A stretch of DNA of 7,115 nt from an uncultured Clostridia bacterium. Lineage in GTDB: Bacteria; Bacillota; Clostridia; Oscillospirales; Oscillospiraceae. The notes beneath the pieces were generated by a model, which worked only from the letters and a program-made list of their open reading frames with translations, searched no databases and was not told the DNA's origin. Of the stretch, positions 1 through 6,600 are shown piece after piece; position 1 is the stretch's first letter, and each line of letters opens with the position of its first letter. The position numbers and the translations under genes are program-made. The stretch spans positions 1 to 7,115 of the forward strand of contig CAMVOG010000127.1 of assembly GCA_947169005.1 (NCBI GenBank). Direction: 5' to 3'.

Positions 1-781
1 GGATGTCGGTGTCCACGAAGGCCAGGCCGGCCCAGTTGGAGGCCAGGGCCATCTCACCGCGGGCTTCCAGATTGTCGCCGTGCTCGAAGCACTCCACCAG
101 GTTGTCGCGCACGCGGCGCAGAGCGCTGAGAGCCAGCAGCTCGGAGTGGGGGTTGCGGTCGCGGCCGGTGATGGACTCGATGCAGTGGGCCATGACGTCG
201 AAGCCGGCCTGCGCGGTAACGGAGGGCGGGCAGGTGAGCGTCAGCTCAGGATCGATGATGCCGATGGTGGCGTGGATGAAGATAGCCTGCTTCTGGCCGG
301 TGGTCTCGTCGGTGATAACGGAGACCATGGTTCCCTCGGAGCCGGAGCCGGAGGTGGTGGGGGCCAGGAAGATGGGCACCTTCTCGGGCTGCATGGTGGG
401 GGGTGGAGGGGGAAGATACTTCTCGATCTTCGTCTCCTTCAGGTCCAGGAGTAGGGCCACGGCCTTCGCCAGGTCCATGCAGGAGCCGCCGCCGATACCG
501 AGAACGGAATCGCAGCCCTGTTCAATAGCGAACTCAGCGGCCTTGTTGATGAGGCCGGAGGGCGCGTCGGGCTTGACCTCGTTCCAGTAGACGAACTCGA
601 TCCCCTTGGCCTTCAGGCTCGCCTCCGCCTTCACGGTGCCGCCCGCCTTGGTGACGTTGGGCCCGCAGACGAAGAGCAGCTTCTTGCAGCCGAGCTTTTC
701 CAGCTCATCGCCGACACAGCCGATGGCGCCGTTGCCGAAGATCACGGGGTTGAGCTGTGTGTACTTGAAAATGCCAGCCAT
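1..781 (-). CDS. Iron-containing alcohol dehydrogenase, C-terminus cut by window edge
   Basis: The first 260 residues of a group III (iron-activated) NAD(P)-dependent alcohol dehydrogenase are visible; the family is usually about 380-400 residues, so about a third is missing. It should interconvert an alcohol and an aldehyde or ketone in the cytoplasm, probably in fermentation; the substrate cannot be told. Seen: a Rossmann-type N-terminal half with the nucleotide-binding GIGGGSCMDLAK at about 95-106, then PTTSGSGSE (about 141-149), a variant of the usual PTTxGTGSE. GFDVMAHCIES follows, in which D195 and H199 match the first two metal ligands of the family (compare FucO D196/H200). The two later histidine ligands lie outside the window. 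Five consecutive prolines stand at 124-128. The frame is open throughout. ATG at 781-779 is chosen because a perfect AGGAGG lies 7 bases upstream. It follows the metallophosphoesterase gene by 85 bases on the same strand. The family is certain; the specific enzyme is not. Confidence 0.93.
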   Translation of the reverse strand, partial: MAGIFKYTQLNPVIFGNGAIGCVGDELEKLGCKKLLFVCGPNVTKAGGTVKAEASLKAKGIEFVYWNEVKPDAPSGLINKAAEFAIEQGCDSVLGIGGGSCMDLAKAVALLLDLKETKIEKYLPPPPPTMQPEKVPIFLAPTTSGSGSEGTMVSVITDETTGQKQAIFIHATIGIIDPELTLTCPPSVTAQAGFDVMAHCIESITGRDRNPHSELLALSALRRVRDNLVECFEHGDNLEARGEMALASNWAGLAFVDTDI

Positions 782-788
782 GAAAATA

Positions 789-794
789 CCTCCT
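789..794 (-). promoter_or_regulatory. Ribosome binding site of the alcohol dehydrogenase
   Basis: A perfect AGGAGG on the minus strand with a 7-base spacer to ATG at 781 sits in a very AT-rich leader. It fixes the start codon and suggests efficient translation. Confidence 0.85.
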
Positions 795-823
795 ATAATA
801 TAATTTTTGAATTTCTATACAGA

Positions 824-837
824 ACGGCTCGCGCCGT
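824..837 (-). other. Small hairpin with GCGA loop in the leader of the alcohol dehydrogenase
   Basis: On the minus strand ACGGC-GCGA-GCCGT forms a perfect 5-base-pair stem closed by a GNRA-type tetraloop. It lies in the 85-base gap between the metallophosphoesterase stop and the dehydrogenase start. No T-run follows, so it is a poor intrinsic terminator. It is flanked by two TATAGA copies 17 bases apart. It could be a weak terminator, an RNA-processing or stability element, or chance. No convincing -35/-10 pair for the dehydrogenase is visible in this gap, so that gene may depend on read-through or on a weak promoter in the AT-rich part (about 795-822). Confidence 0.4.
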
Positions 838-866
838 CTATATGCCGTTTGAAAGGGGCTCCGCGC

Positions 867-1466
867 TTAAAACTCAATGATCCGATAGCCCGAGGCGTTT
901 ACCAGCGTCGTCCGGCCGAACTGCATCATGGCCTTGTTGTTCACCGGGGAGCCGGAAAGATGATAGTGCCCGAAAAAGTGCCAGCGGGGAGCATAGGCGT
1001 CGTCCAGGTAGCAGAAGGAAGCGAAGCCCTGGTGGAAAAGATCGGGCCCGTCGCCCCGCCCCAGCGGGGGCGCGTGGCTGACAAAGATATCCAGACCCTT
1101 GACCTTTTTGATGGAGCTTTCCAGCTTTTTTACCCGGCGGGCCATCTGCGGCTCGGAATACTGATAGGCCCCGAAGCTGCCCTTGCAGCCGCCGAGCCCG
1201 CCGATGCGGAGGCCCTTGTATACCACCACGCGCCCGTCGATATCCGTGCAGCCCTCCGGGGGCGCGTGAAGATAAGCGGCGTCATGGTTGCCGTGGATGT
1301 AAAAGAGGGGAGCCGGGATCATCGTGACCAGATAGCTGAGATAGGAAGCCTTCAGGTCCCCACAGGACAGGATCAGATCCGTACCGCGAAAGACCGCGGG
1401 ATCGAAATGATCCCAGATGAACTTGCTTTCAAAATCGGAAACCACGAGGAGCTTGATGGTATTCAC
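867..1466 (-). CDS. Calcineurin-like metallophosphoesterase family protein
   Basis: A compact cytoplasmic metal-dependent phosphoesterase of 199 residues; no signal peptide or membrane segment is visible. The motif order of the calcineurin-like superfamily is present: SDFES at 10-14 (motif I), CGDL with D37, GNHD at 59-62, SH131 followed by APP, and GHYH at 166-169. Together these form the two-metal site. Motif I is D-x-E rather than the common D-x-H, a variant that I recall in short clostridial relatives. The substrate (a phosphomonoester, phosphodiester or nucleotide) cannot be predicted. The coordinates use GTG at 1466, the only usual start codon upstream of motif I that keeps the whole beta strand; an in-frame TGA lies just upstream at 1484-1482. 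However, the best Shine-Dalgarno-like sequence overlaps this GTG, so the true start may be slightly downstream (see the ribosome binding site entry). A promoter with TATAAT lies about 60 bases upstream. Confidence 0.92.
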   Translation of the reverse strand: MNTIKLLVVSDFESKFIWDHFDPAVFRGTDLILSCGDLKASYLSYLVTMIPAPLFYIHGNHDAAYLHAPPEGCTDIDGRVVVYKGLRIGGLGGCKGSFGAYQYSEPQMARRVKKLESSIKKVKGLDIFVSHAPPLGRGDGPDLFHQGFASFCYLDDAYAPRWHFFGHYHLSGSPVNNKAMMQFGRTTLVNASGYRIIEF

Positions 1467-1474
1467 CGCCTTTT
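1464..1474 (-). promoter_or_regulatory. Shine-Dalgarno-like sequence overlapping the proposed GTG start
   Basis: The minus strand reads AAAAGGCGGTGA, one mismatch from AAAGGAGGTGA, the ideal complement of the 16S rRNA tail. The proposed GTG start is inside it, with only 2 bases between AAAGG and GTG. The codon placed well for this site (8 bases after GGCGG) is ATC at 1457-1455, immediately before K-L-L-V-V-S-D, which is where a protein of this family would be expected to begin. The site therefore casts doubt on the GTG start without offering a standard alternative. Confidence 0.5.
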
Positions 1475-1523
1475 GTCGGGCTCAGGGCCGGTGGCTTGAA
1501 TGGGTGCGTCCCACATTTCCTTT

Positions 1524-1552
1524 ATTATATACCCTTTTTTGCCGATGCGCAA
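1524..1552 (-). promoter_or_regulatory. Sigma-A-type promoter of the metallophosphoesterase gene
   Basis: On the minus strand TTGCGC (1552-1547) is separated by exactly 17 bases from a perfect TATAAT (1529-1524). An A-rich tract (AAAGAAAAAGA, 1563-1553) directly abuts the -35 and resembles an UP element. Transcription would begin near 1517, giving a leader of about 50 bases before the GTG. The -35 matches the consensus in only three of six positions. The placement in the gap after the SLH gene supports it. Confidence 0.65.
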
Positions 1553-1588
1553 TCTTTTTCTTTCACGCAGCCTGCCCTCATGCAAGCG

Positions 1589-1616
1589 AGGCGGCGGAGC
1601 GCTCAGGAGGCCGCCT
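1589..1616 (-). terminator. GC-rich hairpin straddling the stop codon of the SLH gene
   Basis: Perfect 7-base arms AGGCGGC and GCCGCCT enclose a 14-base loop that contains the TGA stop and the palindrome GAGCGCTC. Two more G-C pairs are possible beyond a one-base bulge. No T-run follows on the minus strand, so it is not a standard intrinsic terminator. It may slow polymerase, assist factor-dependent termination, or protect the 3' end. It could also be a by-product of GC-rich coding sequence. Confidence 0.35.
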
Positions 1617-3507
1617 GCTCCACCACGATCAGCGTGGCGGTGAAGCCGCCCTCCTGCTCATAGCCGTAAACCGCAAGCCGGGAGTCGGCCGCGAGGTCGC
1701 CGAGGCTCAGCACGGCGCTGTTTGCGGCGCTGAGGATCAGCGCGCCGGAGGGGAGCGTCACCGTGATGGCCTTCGCGTCCGCCAGCAGGACCAGCGTTTT
1801 TCCGGCCGCGTTCGTGCTGAGGAGCTTGCCCGCCGTCCTGGTGAGCTGCGGGGCCGCAGCGGGCGGCGTAAGCTGAATGGCGGTAATGGCGTCCTTCACG
1901 ATGGTGACGCGCAGGCTGTCGCCCACCTTGATCTCGGAGAGGGCGACGCGCTCTTCACCCCGCGTTGCCGTGACCAGGTCGGCCAGGGACAGGCGGCGGA
2001 TAGCGCCCTTTGCGTCCGTGATCTCCCAGTAATTGCCGCTGACGGACTGGATCACGGCCGTCAGCACGCCGTCCAGGGTCTCGGAGGACTCCGCGGGCGG
2101 CATCACGGGCGTTACGGGCTCCGCAGGCGTGTCGCTCGCCTCACCCGCCAGGACCCGGGTGAGCCTGCCGCTTTCCAGCTCCAGGGTAACGGTCTGACCG
2201 GGCCGCAGTTGCCGGAAGGAAATGACCTGTCCGTCCAGCAGGGCCTCCGGAAGAGCCTTTTCGTCCAGGGAGAAGACCCAGGTCCGGCCAAGAGCGTCCT
2301 CCACGCGCAGCACGGTGGGAGAGCCTAAAAGCAGGGAGAGCACTTCGCCCCGCATCGTATCGGAGGAGCGGAAGGCGGCGACCTCGGTGATCTGATCGTC
2401 TCGCATATTCAGAATCACGCGGTCCCCCTTCTGCAGCTCGCTCAGAGAACACTCGGCCCCGTTGCGCACAATGACGGCGCCGGAGGCGAGGGGGAAGAGA
2501 CCGACGGTGCCCGTGTCGGAGCGCAGGATCCCCAGGTAGCCGCCTCCGCCGACAATCACGGAATCCACCTGCCCGCTGAGGTAGACCTGGCCCGCCAGAA
2601 GGCTCAGCTCCACGGAGCGGGCGACGCCCTCCTGAACGGTAAGCCGGGCATAAGCCCCGGGGACGGCCTCGGTGGGCAGGATCAGACCGCCGTTCATAGT
2701 AAAGCCGGTGCGGGCGTCATAGCTGACCTCCCGGACCAGGCCGTTGTTCTGCTCGAGCAGCATCGTGGAGCCGTCGATGGACAGCAGCAGGCCGGAAAAG
2801 CTGTCCTCCACCTTGTCATAAGCGCTGATGCGCAGCTCCAGGCCTTCCTTGTCCGCGTAGATCAGGGCGCGGCTGAGCATGGCGGCGGCGATCACGCGGC
2901 TGACGGTCTCGGTGGGGTTGAAGGCGTTGTTTTCATCTCCGGTGACGACGCCCAGGTCATAAAGAATGGACACGCTGCCCCGGTAGTCGCTGATGAGCTT
3001 ATCCGCGTCCGTCAGCGGAAGGGGCGTTTCCATATGGGCCTTGATCTCCCCGCGCATTCCCAGGGCCCGCACCAGCAGCAGGGCAAAGGTCTGCTTGTTG
3101 ATCTGGGCGCCGAGATTCACGCGGCTCATTTCGTTTTTGGAGATGATCCCCGCCGCCAGGCAGACGCAGAGCTCCTTGCTGGCCCAGGTGAGGTTGGCGG
3201 GCACCGTTTCGGTGACGAATTCCGCGTAATCCGCGTCAACGTAGGCCCGCAGCTCCTCGCTGACCGGGTACAGGCGGGAAAAGAGCACCAGCGTTTCGCA
3301 GAAGGTGATCTTTCCGTTGGGACGGAAGCTCCCGTCCTCATAGCCGGAAAAGAGTCCCCGGGCGCTGAGCTCGTCGATATAGGGCTTGCCCCAATAGTTC
3401 TCCGCAATGTCCGTATAGTCCGCCGCCAGGGCCGGAGCGGCCAGGGCCAGCAGCAGGACCAGCGCCAGGAACAGGGCGGCAGTCCGTTTCATGCCGAAAT
3501 GCTTCAT
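1603..3507 (-). CDS. Secreted SLH-domain protein with a repetitive beta-rich tail
   Basis: An exported, probably cell-wall-anchored protein of 634 residues. Residues 1-28 are a classic signal peptide: KR-containing n-region, long L/A core, and cleavage expected after APALA (A28). Three SLH repeats follow: about 30-80 (YTDIAENYWG, then GLFSGYEDGSFRP), a degenerate one at about 93-150, and one at about 165-216. SLH triplets bind secondary cell-wall polysaccharide. The TRAE ligand motif is not intact in any repeat (TFCE, NKQT and SRVI occupy that place). From about 237 to the end I read five divergent units of about 65-75 residues, each starting with a short G-x-L/V strand, passing a charged or polar turn, and ending in a pattern such as LSELQKGDRVILN..ITEV. 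A proline-rich linker (460-472) separates units 3 and 4. No enzymatic motif is seen; the function is unknown, with a structural or adhesive role inferred. ATG at 3507 is preferred to GTG at 3522 because GGGGGGT lies 7 bases before it. Confidence 0.88.
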   Translation of the reverse strand: MKHFGMKRTAALFLALVLLLALAAPALAADYTDIAENYWGKPYIDELSARGLFSGYEDGSFRPNGKITFCETLVLFSRLYPVSEELRAYVDADYAEFVTETVPANLTWASKELCVCLAAGIISKNEMSRVNLGAQINKQTFALLLVRALGMRGEIKAHMETPLPLTDADKLISDYRGSVSILYDLGVVTGDENNAFNPTETVSRVIAAAMLSRALIYADKEGLELRISAYDKVEDSFSGLLLSIDGSTMLLEQNNGLVREVSYDARTGFTMNGGLILPTEAVPGAYARLTVQEGVARSVELSLLAGQVYLSGQVDSVIVGGGGYLGILRSDTGTVGLFPLASGAVIVRNGAECSLSELQKGDRVILNMRDDQITEVAAFRSSDTMRGEVLSLLLGSPTVLRVEDALGRTWVFSLDEKALPEALLDGQVISFRQLRPGQTVTLELESGRLTRVLAGEASDTPAEPVTPVMPPAESSETLDGVLTAVIQSVSGNYWEITDAKGAIRRLSLADLVTATRGEERVALSEIKVGDSLRVTIVKDAITAIQLTPPAAAPQLTRTAGKLLSTNAAGKTLVLLADAKAITVTLPSGALILSAANSAVLSLGDLAADSRLAVYGYEQEGGFTATLIVVEQAAS

Positions 3508-3513
3508 CTCAAT

Positions 3514-3520
3514 ACCCCCC
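3514..3520 (-). promoter_or_regulatory. Ribosome binding site that decides the SLH gene start
   Basis: GGGGGGT on the minus strand contains GGGGGT, one transition from GGAGGT; the changed G can still wobble-pair with U of the anti-Shine-Dalgarno sequence. The spacer to ATG at 3507 is 7 bases. The site overlaps the alternative GTG at 3522-3520, which would add five residues (M-G-G-I-E) before the signal peptide and has no ribosome binding site of its own. The next in-frame ATG at 3492 also lacks a site. Confidence 0.7.
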
Positions 3521-3521
3521 A

Positions 3522-3536
3522 CATATAGTGCATATG
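3522..3536. repeat. CATAT-N5-ATATG inverted repeat in the SLH gene leader
   Basis: Perfect 5-base arms at 3522-3526 and 3532-3536 with a 5-base spacer lie just downstream of the expected transcription start and directly before the ribosome binding site. The geometry suits a small operator, but the sequence is AT-rich and short, so chance is a real alternative. Confidence 0.35.
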
Positions 3537-3554
3537 AATGTATTTATATACTAT

Positions 3555-3583
3555 ATTTAATCATATTCAAAGGCCGCTGTCAA
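3555..3583 (-). promoter_or_regulatory. Strong sigma-A-type promoter of the SLH gene
   Basis: A perfect -35 TTGACA (3583-3578), a 17-base spacer, and a -10 TTAAAT (3560-3555) preceded by TG plus one base (3563-3561), the extended -10 form. Downstream sequence is very AT-rich, which favours opening. Transcription would begin around 3548, about 40 bases before the ATG. It shows that the SLH gene can be transcribed independently of dnaE. Confidence 0.75.
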
Positions 3584-3584
3584 T

Positions 3585-3622
3585 GCTGAGATAAGAGGGC
3601 GCGCAAGAAAAGGCCCCTCAGC
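3585..3622 (-). terminator. Nested inverted repeats at the dnaE stop, weak terminator candidate
   Basis: Starting at the dnaE TGA, the outer arms GCTGAG (3622-3617) and CTCAGC (3590-3585) are perfect complements. An inner pair, GAGGG (3619-3615) with CCCTC (3599-3595), is extended by GC/GC across a one-base bulge. The two stems share bases and exclude each other. Only a short TTAT follows the inner stem, so termination would be weak. The outer right arm abuts the -35 of the SLH promoter. Confidence 0.4.
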
Positions 3623-6600
3623 CCGCCGCCTGCTTCAGCACCACGTTTTCCGCGCCCAGCCGCTCCCGCATCTCGTCGATCAGAGCGGGATGGAGCAGGC
3701 ATCGGGTGGAAAACTTCTGCTTCGTATCTTCAAAATAGACCACCAGCTTTTCCTCACCGGGGAACATGGTGAGCACCAGCTTCAGATGGGCGTAGGCCGG
3801 GTCCCCCTGGGTGGGGAAGCGGAGATAGAGCGTATTCCCTCTGGGGGCCTGGGGCGGAGGCGGAGGCGGGGCGGGCCGTTCCTCCCGGCGGGGCGGGGCG
3901 TTCCGCCCGTAGCCCGTCGGGATCTGCATATCCTGCTCCAGAAGCCGCAGGTCGGAGGCCACGATCTGGGGGGCCTTCTCGTCCCGCACGGAGATGCGCC
4001 CCTGCAGCAGCACGGGGGTGCCCTCCGCAATGCCGCTGGACCACTGATCCAGGGTCCGCTGGAAGACCAGGCTTTCGATGGAGCCGCTCTCGTCCTCCAC
4101 GGTGACGTAGGCCATGAGGCTGTTGTTTTTGGTGGTCTTGGTTTTCACGGCGCTGACGATGCCCGTCACGTTCACGTTCTGCCCGTCCGTGTAGGCGGGG
4201 GTCCCCTCTGCCTCCTGGTCAAAGGCCGCCAGTATGGCCCCGATGGGGGCGGCGTGAAGCCGGGCGGAAAGCTCCCGGTAATCCTCCATGGGGTGGCCGG
4301 AGAGGTAGAGGCCCGTGACCTCCTTTTCCATTTTCATCAGCTCGGTCTTCGTGGCCTCGGGAATATCGGGCAGGGGGATCTCGCGGCTGCCCGTCTCCTC
4401 GCCGCCAAAGAGGTCGAACTGCCCCTCCAGATTGCTGCGGCGGTCGTCGGCAATGGCGTCCATGACCGGCTGGAATATGGCCAGAAGCTGGCTGCGCCTG
4501 GCCCCCAGGCTGTCGAAGGCGCCGGATTTGATGAGGCACTCCACGGCCCGCTTGTTCAGATCGGGGCCGTACATCCGCTCGCAGAAGTCGTAGAGGGAGG
4601 TGAAGGGGCCGTCGGCGGAGCGCTCCTCAATGACGCCGCGGATGAAGCCGCGGCCGATGTTCTTCACCGCCGCCAGGCCGTAGCGGATGTTCTCCCCGTC
4701 GATGGTGAAGCCGTCGCCGGATTTGTTGATGTCTGGCGGCAGGAGCTGGATGCCCAGCTCCCGGCATTCGGCGATGTACTCCGCCAGCTTGTCCGTCTTG
4801 TCCAGCACGGAGGTGATGAGGGCGGCCATGTACTGGCAGGGGTAGTAGTATTTCAGATAGGCCGTCTGATAGGCCACGATGGCGTAGGAAACGGCGTGGG
4901 CCTTGTTGAAGGCGTAGTTGGCGAAGTCCAGGATTTCGTCGTAGATATCCGCCGCCACCTCCGCCGGGACGCCGTTGGCCACGGCGCCGGGGATGTTCCG
5001 GGCCGGGTCGCCCTCAATGAAGGTCTTGCGCTCCCGCACGATCTCCGCCTGCTTTTTCTTGGACATGGCCCGGCGGATCATATCCGCCTGCCCCAGGGAG
5101 AAGCCCGCCAGCTGCTGGAAGATCTTGATGACCTGCTCCTGGTAGACGATGCAGCCGTAGGTCACGTCCAGAATATCCTTGAGCATGGGGTGCTTGTAGC
5201 GAATGCGCTCCGGGTGATGCTTGCAGTCGATGAAGCGGGGAATGGAGTCCATGGGGCCGGGGCGGTAGAGGGCGATGATGGCGGTGATGTCCTCGATGTT
5301 CTTGGGCTTGAGCCCCACGCAGACCCCCGTCATGCCGCTGCTTTCCATCTGGAACACGCCGGAGGTTTTGCCGAGGGTGAGCATTTCAAAGACCTTGGGG
5401 TCGTCGTCCGGGATCTTGCCCAGGTCGAAGTCCGGCTTCGTTTTCCGCACCAGCTCCACCGCGTCGTGGAGCACCGTCAGGTTGCGCAGGCCGAGGAAGT
5501 CCATTTTCAGCAGGCCCAGCTCCTCCAGCTGGGTCATGGGGTACTGGGTCACTACCGTCTCGTCGTTGGTGGAGAGGGGGACGTATTCATAGACGGGCAG
5601 CTTGGTGATGACGACGCCCGCCGCGTGGGTGGAGGCGTGGCGGGGCATGCCCTCCAGGGCCATGGCGGTGTCGAAGAGCTTTTTCATGCTCTCGTCCCGC
5701 TCATAGAGGTCGTGGAGGGGCTTGGAGAGCTTCAGAGCCTCCGTCAGCTTCATGTTCAGCGTGTTGGGCACCAGCTTGGAGACCGTGTCCGCCTCCGCGT
5801 AGCTGATCCCCTGCACCCGGGCCACGTCCCGGATGGCGGCCTTGGCCGCCATGGTGCCGAAGGTGACGATCTGGGCCACGTGGTCATGACCGTACTTGCG
5901 GTTTACATAATCAATAACCTCTCCCCGGCGCTCCACGCAGAAGTCAATGTCGATATCGGGCATGCTGACGCGCTCGGGGTTCAGAAAACGCTCGAAAAAG
6001 AGAGAATACTTCACCGGGTCCACGTCCGTGATCTCCAGGGTGTAGGAAACCACGCTCCCCGCCGCAGAGCCGCGCCCGGGGCCCACGGGGATGCCGGAGT
6101 CCTTGGCAAAGCGGATGAAATCCCGCACGATGAGGAAGTATTCATTGAAGCCCATGGAGTCGATAACGCCCAGCTCATAATCGAGCTGCCCCTGCAGCTC
6201 CGGGGCCCGCTCGCCGTAGCGCTTTTTAAGCCCCGCCTGGCAGAGCTTGCGCAGATAGCTTTTGCTGTCCGTCTCGCCGGGGGGGAGCTGGAATTCGGGC
6301 AGGTGATAGTTGCCGAACTCAAAGGCAAAGTCGCACGCGTCCGCGATCTTCTGGGTGTTGTCCGCCGCCTCGGGGTAGCCGGGGAAGAGGGAGCGCATCT
6401 CCTCCTCGCTCTTGAGATAGAATTCATCGGTCTCAAAGCGCATCCGGTCCGTGTCGTCCACGTTCTTCTGGGTCTGGATGCAGAGGAGCACGTCCTGGGC
6501 GTAGGCGTCCTCCCGGTTGATGTAGTGGGCGTCGTTGGTGACCACCAAGGGGATGCCCGTCTCCCGGCTGATGCGGAAGAGGCCGCTGTTCACCTCCCGC

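Noticed and set aside
3..590. Open plus-strand frames opposite the alcohol dehydrogenase.
   Set aside because: The minus strand encodes a clear iron-containing alcohol dehydrogenase with conserved motifs in an unbroken frame; the plus-strand frames have low-complexity, S- and G-rich translations.
812..848. TATAGA copies as -10 boxes of a dehydrogenase promoter.
   Set aside because: Neither has an acceptable -35 at 16-18 bases upstream on the minus strand.
1531..1563. T-rich tracts on the plus strand (1535-1540, 1553-1563) as intrinsic terminators.
   Set aside because: No gene on the plus strand ends here and no stable stem precedes them; on the minus strand they are A-tracts that fit a promoter-proximal UP-like element.
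807..2328. Two overlapping plus-strand open frames (807-1499 and 1417-2328) across the metallophosphoesterase and SLH genes.
   Set aside because: Both lie antisense to genes with clear motifs, lack a good ribosome binding site, and have arginine-, alanine- and glycine-rich translations without a fold signature.
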